In this document: positions 1 to 10,521 of the stretch, piece after piece
Numbering within the stretch: the stretch's first letter is position 1
Layout: every line of letters starts with the position of its first letter
Assembly (NCBI GenBank): GCA_914767715.1
Contig: OU612067.1
Location: forward strand, 7,440,001 to 7,504,000
Reading direction: 5' to 3'
DNA from: Membranipora membranacea
Lineage: Eukaryota > Bryozoa > Gymnolaemata > Cheilostomatida > Membraniporidae
Length of the DNA: 64,000 nucleotides
Translations under genes and position numbers: made by a program
The notes under the pieces: model-generated
What the model saw: only the letters and a program-made list of their open reading frames with translations
Told to the model about the DNA's origin: nothing
The model's database searches: none

Positions 1-505
1 GCTGCTTGGGGGACACATTTTCTGATTCAAAGTGAGTTTTGGACTTTCATAAACTCATAAATACACCGGTCTCTATGTTCACTCCCACCTTATTCTTTAC
101 TTAAGGGCAGTACAAATTCAGACAATATAGGGTCGTAAACTGTTTTAAGTATAAGGATACTGGTTGAAATTAATTGCCAGGCACCACTAAGTGCCTAAAA
201 TTAGGAACCTTATTGGACCTTTGTACAGCGTGTTGGAGGTCACACCTTCCGGTATGTCTATCGCCTGGGGTTGTTGTCGTTATTGGCGTTGCAATTATAA
301 GTGGAACGGTCATTGATGTGGGTTTAATCATGTTGGCAGTATTGGTGTTGATGATATTAGTGTTAGTGCAATTATTCCTGTTCGCTGTGTCATTAGTGCT
401 ATTTCTCAGCTAGTGCTAGGACATTGCTTGTCACCACCTGACTAATCGAAGTGGGCGTCTTCACTAAATGACCCCTGGCGAAATAGGTGTCAAATCAAAA
501 CTCAC

Positions 506-1383
506 CTTGTACGATATGACTTTCCAAGAAGATTGTCACTGAACGAGTTGAAGACGACTGCATATTTTTCACTACTCCACTCAACAATGGCCTAAAACAG
601 AAAACAGCAATCAAGGAAAACAAGTTGTGATGGAAAAAATATTTAACTTGACAGGATACTTCTATAATCTGTTGTTATAAGCAACTTGCTGCAACCCTGA
701 ACCCTGTTAATGACCATTAAATGATAACTCAGCTTTACGCCTTGCTTTAATAGACGATCCATAGATTGCGGGCTAAATGGAAGTGTTCACCGAACTATAC
801 CTACATTGCGAAACTACAATATGTACACCTAGTGTCGAGTCTCTGCCTTCTCTGTCTCAAGATAGAGCTCTTTAGTCAACGCAGACAAGCCCTCATTTCA
901 TACAGACCCGGCAAGAGTTTGATGGATTATTTAAAAATCATTTTACATTGGACTATACTGTTACCGACTCCTTGCATTCACACAGGACTGCTATAGGCTA
1001 CTACAACATGTCCTAACTTGGGAAACACAGTAGAGTAGTCCTATGTATGTTTTTTGTCTGAAATCATGGGTTGGACATTGACTACTAAGAAGTGAGTCTA
1101 CAGTCCAATGTCCAAAACAAGACATCATGATTCAGGGGAAAAGGTCATTCCACATTCTTGTGGGAAGTGAATAACAGATGAATTCACAACAACAGTACAA
1201 GTATCAAATAAATAAATCTATCTTAATTATCTTATGTATATCTTATGTATATATACATACCTCTCCAAAATAGAAAGCTGAGCAGCACAAGAGGACAACC
1301 GATATGAACACGGTTAATATGCCAGTTTTTGACAGGAATGTGTCATAGATCTTCCTTTGTATAAACTTGTGCATTATCCTCAT
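506..1383 (-). CDS. N-terminal exons of a type II membrane protein, partial
   Basis: Two exons can be read. Exon 1 (1383 down to 1261, 41 codons) starts at an ATG with an in-frame stop 21 bases upstream and ends at donor GTATGT in phase 0. Exon 2 (591 down to 506) follows acceptor TTTTAG and ends at donor GTGAGT in phase 2; the phases agree. Residues 1-21 are basic and cytosol-like. Residues 22-40 (ILTVFISVVLLCCSAFYFG) form one uncleaved hydrophobic segment, the layout of Golgi type II enzymes. Exon 2 reads AIVEWSSEKYAVVFNS and onward. The rest lies beyond the left edge; a tiny exon at 21-1 after an AG is possible. I do not recognise the family. A Golgi glycosyl- or sulfotransferase is only a guess from topology. 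Confidence 0.55.
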
Positions 1384-2289
1384 GTCCAGTTGTATTTTTA
1401 TTTATTGAAAACCATCAATATTCATAGAAAAACAGTCCAACTGAATGAAATAAATCTTTGAAAAAAAAGTGATTGGGTTGGAACTTTTATAGACTGTAAC
1501 TCCTAAATGATGCACTCCAGATTTAACGAGCCCATTGTAAATACCCTCTTACTGTAAGAAATTATTTACACAGGTTTGAAGCTATACTTTATATAAATGG
1601 ATTTAGTCAGATCGCTACAAACTAAAATTGTGTTGTTTCAGGTTTCATTGGTCAGATTGTAAATGTGTGAGGGGACAACCTCCAGTAGATGAAAGAATCA
1701 TACGCAGCATGGACAATGCAAAAAAAGGTTGCCAATAAGTCCTCAAATGTTTGTAGTCAACTCGAAGGAAGCAGGATTTATTTCACAGAAAGTAATCCAT
1801 CGATACAGACCTTATTCAATATCTGATTCACACCTTGCTGATTTAGGCAGAAATATACTTGATAACAAAGCCTGCAACGCAGTTCACCTGACCTTGTATT
1901 TTGTCTTCGTGTATTTGAGTATCTTGTATGGCTTGATTAACATCTTTCTTTATTTTCGTTACATGCTCGTAAATTTTAAATAGTCTAACTGTTGATTTCA
2001 GCTATTATCAAATGAATCAGCCGTCTCAGATAATCTTTTAGGTACTTTATGCAACATTTGAGCTAAATTCCAACACAAGCAATGTTTAAAGTATAGTCCA
2101 ATGCTTTTGACTCAGTGTTTCGCATGTCACATTGATATGCTGAGAGGATTTAAGCAGCAGGATAACAAAAGCATAGATTGGATTTGGTCAATAAATGTAT
2201 TTTTCAGAACCCATGACACAATTTTGGTCCCTGAACTGAGATGAATGCAATATAAAAATATAACAAAGCGTCAAGCAAGCAACTGTGTA
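1384..2289. other. intergenic stretch between the left-edge gene and HIBCH
   Basis: No convincing exon is visible. It holds the 3' untranslated region of HIBCH; a minus-strand AATAAA at 1954-1949, about 340 bases after the stop, is a weak candidate poly(A) signal. A short plus-strand reading at about 1643-1738 after a TTTCAG was considered and not accepted. Confidence 0.4.
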
Positions 2290-5200
2290 TCAAAGTTTGG
2301 CTTTAAAATCATCATATCCGAAGGTTTCCAATGATTCGAAATGTTTGTCAACATCATCATTAGTGACTTCACTGAGATTATCAGGAAGCCATTTGGGTAT
2401 CCCACTCTTATCAATAAATGTAGCCTGGATACCTCTGAAGAAGTCACTGTCCAGGTTTTGTAGTATTGTTCGTCCTGCCTTTAGTTCTAAGGCTAGACAA
2501 TCGTGCAAATCTAAATTTTTACACTCATGAAGCATTCTTAGAGTAACCTTCTGAGCTGTAGGTGACTAAAATCAGATAAAAAAGTAAATTATGTCGCTGT
2601 ACCTAATCAGTAAGCTTCACAACTAATGGGTGTTTGATTACTTAAAGCTATAGTTGCGCGTCCCCATATTTGGTATCATATTAAAGGTCTCAGTCTAATT
2701 AAGAGCACCATGGCAAAGTTTTGAATAGCCTATGGACATGGTTGGAACCATTAGCTTTACTAAAATAAAAATCTTTTTTTCTCAACTTTTCTCAACCACT
2801 AAAGTTATCCCCTCTTTATCCACTATAACATAAAAATATAAAGTTGGGACAGCCTTAGTGGTTAAAAAATTTTCATTTTAGTAAAGCTAATGGTTTCAAC
2901 CATGTCCATAGGCTATTCAAAACGTTGCCATGGTGCATTTAATTAGACTGAAACCTTTAATATGATACCAAATATGGGGAGGCGCAATTATAGCTTTAAT
3001 AATCTGGTGTGATGCTATTACAGTCTATGGCATATAAGAATATTATATGACAAAACCTATTTGCTCGAGGATGAAAATGAAAAAAATAATCAAATAATGA
3101 GCAAACTCAAACACATAATTTAATCAAGCTAAGGTTATCATATATAACTCACACATTTCAGTAGAGTCTTGATGGTACTCCTAGACCATTCTGTATCGAG
3201 CTCATTCAATTTCTCCATTATGGTTTCCATTTTATTTTCGCTGAAAATTCTATTAACATCATCGAGATGAGGTAGTAAACTGAATGGATGACTGTCTTCA
3301 ATAGCCTGAAATAAAAATCTCAAAAAATCAGACAAATAACGACTTAAATATATCTCTAGTTTAGGCACACAAACTCGGCTTGCTGGTATAAGGATTCTAT
3401 TATCGATAGAGGAGTGGAATAATGCCACTTCCAGCAACCCAGTTAGATTTCAAGCACTCTAACTAATTCTGCTCAATCAATCAATAAACCCTGCACTTTC
3501 ACATAAGTGCAGGGTTGATTGATAAAAATTGTGAGAAATAGGTTTCTGGTACACACACTCTGCTAAATAATAATGAATAATGAAAATAGGGTTAAAAACA
3601 GTATCATTTATATAGATGCACATATGTCTCAAAAAGCAGTATTTTCCCCATGCAGTACGGCATTTGGGGCGCCTGAGCCAACCTGAGGGGTATCGTTCGA
3701 GGTAATTCTGTATCAAATTTTCATCATTAGTATATATCCGCATTACACGGTTCATTAAATGAGTGTTAACTAGGGAGTCGATATCATATTCGAGTTCTAA
3801 CCCGTGCAAGGGTTGTTGCTTAGAATTGTTTGCATATTTACCTCAAAATTATCATGGTCAGCAGAATGACTTTAATTGAAGTCAAATATATTCCAAATTA
3901 ACAGTTGTAGGCTAGCTCAAACACCATTGACCATTGATTCATAAGGAAATAGAATGACAGTTTTGCAAAATATGGAAAATGGGAACTTCGCAGTGCAGCA
4001 GGACTTGACTGCAAATTAATCCTGTTCTTTTTTACGGGGAGTAACAAAAGCTTTAACTCCCGGGTGAATATGAATCCCGCAGAATTTCAAATTAATTGAA
4101 TGCATTACATATAATATAATATTATCTATTATTAGTGTCTATGTACAACAGAAAGTACAACTTGACTATAAATAAGAATTTTCTTCGATATTGTGAGGTA
4201 GCTCTTACCTTTTTATGATAATTGTCTAAGATTTTTCTCACGCTCTGGTGTGTTGGTGACGGTTGAGAACATAACTCTGATTCAAGTTGGGATAACTGGT
4301 AAAAGAAAAAGACATAGAGGTTAAAGCGCAAGCAGTTTAACCACTTCCAAGTGTAAGTCATGTAAAAAAGAATGGTTTAAAGTTGAAGACTCCAACTTTC
4401 ATCATTCAAACCATTCGTCAGGGCACATTTTCCGATCTGTCTGAAGTCTAGTCTAAGTGCTCAGACGGCTGCAATGCGAGTTGGTGGTATTACATTATCA
4501 AAAATGAGTGTTTGATAATGTAATGCCACTAACTCACATTGCAGCCGTCTGGGCACTTAAACTAAATGAGACTTTGCACTATATAAAAATAGATAATACA
4601 TACTGATTGGCTGTTTATGAAGTGTGTCGCTAAGCCTGCATGGTATGTGTCTGAACCTCTCAGATGAAGACTGGTTAGCCCGAGATATGTACCGATTTCT
4701 CCTCTCAGGTGAGACAGGAAGTGTGACCCACCGTTATCTGGTACGAATCCTGCAAAAAAGGGACTACTGTCAGTCATAATCAAAGTTAGACATAGAAACC
4801 ATAATAAAAACACAAACAATGAAAACTTGACAATATGTATACTCGATACACAGTCTATGCAAGGAGTTAGAGACAACTCCTTAGTCTAAGAAACTGAACT
4901 TTTGATACATAGAGTCAAGATCATCCCAACAGGGGCACCTCACAACGTGGTCTTTTCAAAGGCGCATACAAACAGGGTCACATCTTAACAGGGGCATTTC
5001 CCAACAGGGTAACACAACTACTGTAATAGCTCGATATTACAAGTGAGACACACACTGATATCGAGACTACACTATTATGTCACACTAAATTCCTTGGGAT
5101 GGTACTCATGCTTAGTGAATTAGTTCACTGTCTATTGATCAGAGATATACATGCAATAATATATCATGTGATTAGTGTGAGTGCAACCAACATATTAATA

Positions 5201-7134
5201 TGTCAATCTAACCTGGTACCAGAATCAGTATAATTCTACCAAACGGTACTTTTACCAAGTTGAAAATTACCTATTAATGTTTCTGGCATCGCCATCACAG
5301 TTTTCTCAGTAGCGATTGTATACCTTGAGTTCACAGCCACACCACACCCCTAAAATTATTATTTTGTTTGATTTATTACACGATGTAGTTATCAGCAGAA
5401 GGACAATGCAGTGCTGAAACAACACTCAATGAAAACATTGCAGTAATAATCAGCATCAACCTACTGAGAAACGTGCATCTTGTTTCTTGAATATCAGAAC
5501 ATAGTTTCATCAGCGTATAAATTTAGGGAGAAGACAGATACTGTAGGAAGAACTACAAAAAATGTCAGCTTTGAAAAACTCTGTCTCAATGATATTTGAA
5601 AGTGTTTGCTGGATTGCAAAGCAATTGATTATATACTCTGTGATCTATATTATCTATATTTGCAGTAAACAGGTTATATGCTCACCCCACCCATACAGTA
5701 CCCATGAGCTAAGGCTACGACAGGCTTGTCGTAAGTTCCAATCAAATATTGAGTGTTGAATTCATCCAAAATAAACTTGAAAGCATCTGGACTAGAGTGA
5801 TCCTTCTTAGCAGTTTCAGATAATTCTAAAATAATATATAATATAATAAATAATAATAAAATAAAATATAAACATGGAAGGTGGGCCATGTTCTTGATGG
5901 AACCAGACTGTCGCTATACCAATGCAACGCTCTAGATTGTGTTGTGCTGACTGTACTTTACGAAAATAATTTGACTCAAATACCTGTGTACATCACTGAA
6001 CAAGCACACAAAAGCTTGTCCAATAATTGTTTTCGATTCAACAGCCTCTTTAGTCTTGGTGCCAAGGTGGCCATTGTATATAACTTGGTAGCGGTTTGAG
6101 ATGGTGCGAAAAATATCCTACACACAGCGTTTGTGAAATCATTAAATTCAAAAGCGATGCTTTCACGAAATTTGGACCCAAAAAATTGGCGAGAACTTTA
6201 GTAGTATAGTAATGCGGATACCTACCTCTCACGTCACCACCCGCACCAAAAGCTTTTCCTCCGGCACCTTTGATTATCACAAGAGAGACAGAGCTCTCCG
6301 CTGCCCATTGCTACCAAACATGGTAAATAACTTATTATGATTTCAATTATTATTATTATTATATTCATAATAAAAAGTTTCCCTGTTTTTTTATCACAAT
6401 GTGTTACACAAGCCAACTGATGGATAGCCAGTAAAATACTGTGGTAATTTGAACATTGGGATTATTTAATTCATTTTCTCCCAAAACCTGTGTAAAACAT
6501 ACTCAATCTTTTACTTACTGTAGTTACCCTAAGCGGTCAGTACAGGGCAGCCGTGTCCTACAGTTAATCTAAACTCTAACTCTCATTACAAGAGCAATAA
6601 CTTAAAAATCAACCCCCCGTGTGCGATATTACAAAGCTTACCTGTAATTGTTTACCCAGAGTAACAGTCATGTAATGGTTGATTGCATTGTGAGCTTTAG
6701 GTCTGTTGAGAGTGATAACTCCAGTGCTGCCTATTCTCTCCGCAAGTATATCAGACGGATTAGGTGATATGAGGCTGGCACTTGAATGTTGAGATCTCCT
6801 CATCCCTACCAGCTTCATTTGCAAAAGAAAACTTAAATGTTGAATATAATATGATTTGGCATCAAAATAGCGAAAGTCTCATGAAACTTCAGATCAATAA
6901 TGATAATATATTTGGAAACTCAAATCACCTTTATAGAGAGACATATATGATCATCTTCAACTTAGAAATATGCAAAACAGCTGGGACCTTTTCAAAGGAT
7001 CATCAACTCTCTCAAACCAGGACGGGTACGACACCCTCCCTGCTCAAAATCAATGACTTTTTGACATTACTCACAAGTCTGCGGAGAGAATAAGCAGCTT
7101 TGTGCAGCAGTTTTGTCTGTGTATTGAATGACAT
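2290..7134 (-). CDS. HIBCH: 3-hydroxyisobutyryl-CoA hydrolase, mitochondrial
   Basis: Nine exons: 7134-7075, 6812-6642, 6310-6226, 5825-5686, 5349-5271, 4749-4604, 4295-4209, 3305-3153 and 2565-2290. All have GT-AG introns and matching phases and give 398 aa, against about 386 in human. The enzyme hydrolyses 3-hydroxyisobutyryl-CoA in valine breakdown in the mitochondrial matrix. Residues 1-38 are basic and Ser/Leu-rich with SLRRLLVGMRRSQ, a good targeting peptide. The crotonase core shows GVITLNRPKAHNAI, VIIKGAGGKAFGAGGD (oxyanion-hole loop), MAMPETLIG with the conserved Glu175, and PDNGG with Asp183, eight residues apart as in the family. The C-terminal ISP domain has FFRGIQATFIDK and IPKW. 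Oddity: the usual Cys of AFCAGGD is Gly99. The start was chosen because exon 1 supplies the presequence; an alternative Met lies in exon 2. Identity is firm. Confidence 0.95.
2642..2999. mobile_element. foldback (palindromic) MITE-like element in the last HIBCH intron
   Basis: Two arms of about 125 bp (2642-2771 and 2873-2999) are near-perfect inverted copies around a central spacer of about 100 bp. Both ends read TTAAAGCTATA or its complement, with the TTAA shared at the boundary. There is no coding capacity. Such elements are non-autonomous DNA transposons or foldback elements; the superfamily is not assignable by eye. Confidence 0.75.
3480..3523. repeat. short hairpin in a HIBCH intron
   Basis: Arms AACCCTGCACTT (3487-3498) and AAGTGCAGGGTT (3505-3516) are perfect complements around a 6-base loop. 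The pairing extends outward through ATCAAT with one mismatch, giving a stem of about 19 bp. It may be a remnant palindromic element. Confidence 0.6.
4454..4559. repeat. foldback element in a HIBCH intron
   Basis: Inverted arms of about 47 bp (4454-4502 and 4511-4559) with only four or five mismatches surround an 8-base loop. Each arm contains CAGACGGCTGCAATG and ATTACATTATCAAA. It lies between coding exons 6 and 7. It could be a MITE or a hairpin RNA precursor. Confidence 0.7.
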
Positions 7135-9538
7135 CACAATATGAGCTCCTGAAAATAAAAACAAAATAATTATAACTTAATAATATTCTTAGATTCATCA
7201 GAATAAAACGAGACAGACCATACACTTTGCACCATAGCTAATAAATAGATTAAGTTTTACTACACACCGAAGCCACAGTAAGCAAATCACATACTTGGCT
7301 TGACATAACTCTGTTTGGTAACTGAGTCTATTATAGAGAGGAGGCAGAGTCCCAACAGAGAATGGTACAAAAAGCGACACATTATTACATATTATTGGCC
7401 ATAACAGCTAGATCACACTATGAAACCTTTTTTTTTCAGAAATACATAGCAGTGGTTTTGACCTGAGTACTACGCTGATCTATCTGGGTATGTATATGCA
7501 CTAGGTCTCACATCGCTTCTTGGTTGCTGCATGAGGATTGCATTACCACCCCACCATTATGGCTGAATAAAGAGAGATATAATCAAGAGGCTTGGAATGA
7601 TTAATGTGAAGCCCAATCCTATGATTTTTGTGTGAGGACCTCAGTCTACATATGAGGCTTGACTGCATACCACTGTCATACGGTCCTCAAGCCTCTACCT
7701 CACAAACACGTCATGAATATCTTGCAACTTCCAGCTGATGACTGCTTATAAACCCTCAATGACTGCTTTACATTCCTATTCACCCAGCCTCACCACCCTA
7801 CACAGTGTCAAGTACTCCAGGTGCAGTATAGGACATGCCCTACAGCATTCAAGGCCTGTACACGTCTCACAAAACCCGAGTGGACTGCACCATCAAACCA
7901 TCTTTTATGATTTTTTACCTCAAATTAGCTACTGCCCATACAGAACTGGACTTTTTCCGTGATGCGGCTTTTTAGAGCAGCCCTGTTGCATGCTAAGACA
8001 TAGTAAGAGATCCCCGTCCTATGTGGCGCTCATACAACATTCCGAGGTGTCCAAAACACATACCGTACTGCTACGGAGTAGTAGGATGTTTAGGTCCGGA
8101 GAGCTTCAGGTGTGTCCCATACGACAAGAGCGACACTCAAGTACAGCATGTGTCGCGATGTGTTGTGTCGGTAAGATTGCTGTGACATCATATTACACCT
8201 TAGAAAACCCAAGACTGCCACACAACAGTCTTGTCAGAAGAAGGCTGTGTGGAATATCTGATAGTATAATAGTATGTATGCCACAGTCACATATGTTACA
8301 AACACCATGCAAGTACCTAGCCTGTATTGTCCAAGACACTACTCTACTGTGACTGCTAGCAAGCACCTAGCGAGCCAATGAAGAGGGAGTTCACTTATCT
8401 AGCTGACAGCAGTTAGATACTACCAGGAGTGATACAATATCACCAAAGACACATGGCCACAATCAATAACCATGAGGAGTGTGCCTGTGCATTGCTATAA
8501 AATTTGCAGCGACAACAACGTTGATCATGCATGTAGCATATAGTATATCAAAAATTTCACAGGGGTAGAAGATAAAAGCTGATCATGTGACCAAAATTAA
8601 TCACGTTACATAGTCTCAAAGCTGCAGATATTTCAAGACACTATAGCAAAATAAAGAGTTATCCTCTACTTCTGCATGAAAGCATAACTCCGATTGGGCT
8701 ATTCTGCTCATCAACTGGTAGAACCTTAGAACAGTGAACTAGTTCATTGCTTAGAACTCCCTATCCGTTTTCTAAAGAATAACCATAACAGTCAGTTTAT
8801 TTAATTGAACACAGGTCAAAAAGACATGCAAAAATAAAATGATAGATGGATACAGCACAGTGTCAATGTCAAAGGGCATATTTTTTTTAAACTCAAGCAG
8901 CCATCTTCAATATCATCGTCATTGAAGAAATGTCTGATTGAAGACTTCAGCCATTTATGATAACTATTAAATTCAACAAATGCAGGGCACCTACAAATCT
9001 AATCGCAAGTCTCTTATTTAGCGCAAAAATATTTTGAGCGCAAAAATACTTTGATCATTCGATCACTGCCTATCAACCCCGACTCTACCACATACATAAG
9101 CAACTCTCTAGCAAATCTATTTTTTTATGATTGCAACACTGTCTGAGAGCCAATCATTCACTTCTACAAAATATGACGAAAGTATCCTACATTTTGTTTT
9201 CACCATGATGCCAGCATATCGGTAGCCGACATACTACTATAACCTAGCCTGCCCAGGCTCACTATCACCTATCACTGAAGGATATAGGGCAATACTAGCC
9301 TTTGAAAGGGGCACTTCAACATCTGTTGGGAAATCATATGGGAAATGGTGATCAGCTTATACAAAAACCCTATTATATTTTGAAGAGTCAAATACTGCAC
9401 CTTTCATTTCTAAACATAAGCACCAATTCAATAGAGCTCAGTCCAATCCAAATTAGCTGCAACTTTCCAAGCTGCAGGAGACAATATTCTGCTTCTTCGA
9501 GAATGTCCCTCTCCTTCTAGCTGGGAGAATTTGCCCTG
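7135..9538. other. intergenic region upstream of HIBCH
   Basis: An acceptor-like TTTTATTTTCAG just upstream of the HIBCH ATG (about 7160-7149) suggests a 5' untranslated exon farther right. The longer open frames here (for example 7990-8352) have no recognisable domain. No RNA gene was seen. Confidence 0.4.
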
Positions 9539-9546
9539 CTTCTAGC

Positions 9547-10232
9547 CAGGGGTGCATCTATAGGTAGGGCCCGGCCATGGCCCTACCACTTTTTGAGGAG
9601 TTCAATTTTGAAAAACCAGCTAAAGTTGCCATAAGCGTTATGAATTCACATTCACTCTATTTATGTTTGTCAAAAGCAGGTGCTCAGGTGGGCCCCGCCT
9701 TGTGCTAAATGTAGGGATTAAGCTGCAAGTACACTGATGTAGATGTTTTATAATGGCAGATTTCTGCAGTTTATGAGATCTAGTGATCATCAATACATCT
9801 AAAACTGAAACAAGTGAGCTATCCTTCAGTGCCATGGCCCGCCTCAAAAGATACCCTTGGGCCAATCTTGCATGTTCCAAATTGGTTACAGCGAGGGATT
9901 GAGCTAGTCCAAATTCAATGTCGGCAAGTTCATGGCATCTCATCCAGAAAGCCTTCCCTGTGGTGGTCAATAAAATTAGAATATTGATGAAAAGTTTTAC
10001 ACACAAAAACAATTGTATTCTTTTCTTATTATCAAATCTAATTCTGGACAATATTCTTGTCAATTTTTTTCTCAAAAAGGGCTGGAATGCCTTTAAGCTG
10101 TCTCTGATTTTTGAAGATTTTCTGGGGAAGGCCCCCCATACCCCCTGGCGGGAATGGGCTAGAGCGCCCCTCCCGCACCCACCCCCCCCCTCGTTTAGAC
10201 CTACCACTTCAAAACCCATGGATACAGCTCTG
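9547..10232. mobile_element. hAT-like non-autonomous DNA transposon
   Basis: The left end CAGGGGTGCATCTATAGGT and the inverted right end CAGAGCTGTATCCATGGGT match at most positions and start with the CAG typical of hAT elements. The flanks are 8-bp direct repeats, cTTCTAGC (9539-9546) and tTTCTAGC (10233-10240), 7 of 8 identical, which fits the 8-bp hAT target duplication. The 686-bp body has a minus-strand open frame of 203 codons (10249-9638) with no transposase motif that I recognise, and a C-rich run near 10185. It is inserted about 290 bp upstream of the CAND1 start codon. Superfamily assignment rests on the end sequence and duplication length. Confidence 0.75.
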
Positions 10233-10240
10233 TTTCTAGC

Positions 10241-10521
10241 TATTAGCAAATATTTGCATTACGCATAAATTGTCAGTTTGCACCAGCAGTAATGAGGTTG
10301 TCCTTCCTTTTGTTGTGAAAAGACAACTATCAGAACATCACAGTATTCTAGTCTCAAAGCTGCAAAAAAGGGACTTTTTATTTAAGACTTTATTGAAGTG
10401 CAAAATACTTGACTAGCTGTTTTTCTTCTGCACATGCGCAAAGGACCTCTTTGCAGTAATTTTGGAAAAGAAGCAGTGATCTCTGTAGCAATTTGTGTTG
10501 CTTGATGTACTGCAGTCCACC
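10241..10521 (+). promoter_or_regulatory. likely CAND1 upstream/5' untranslated region
   Basis: This is the gap between the hAT-like element and the CAND1 ATG. CACATGCGCA at 10431-10440 resembles half of an NRF-1 site, common in housekeeping promoters. No TATA box is evident. The start codon sits in TCCACCATGT, a good Kozak context. Confidence 0.3.

Noticed and set aside
174-413. 79-codon hydrophobic plus-strand frame
   Set aside because: No ATG in good context, low-complexity Val/Leu/Ile composition, and it lies next to minus-strand exons of another gene.
1643-1738. Plus-strand terminal exon (HWSDCKCVRGQPPVDERI)
   Set aside because: Only one splice signal, no partner exon found, and it lies in the 3' flank of HIBCH.
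3477-3809. 110-codon frame in a HIBCH intron
   Set aside because: It ends inside a hairpin, no splice sites or known motif; the HIBCH exons join without it.
9638-10249. 203-codon minus-strand frame as a gene
   Set aside because: It lies almost wholly inside the hAT-like element and shows no transposase or other domain.
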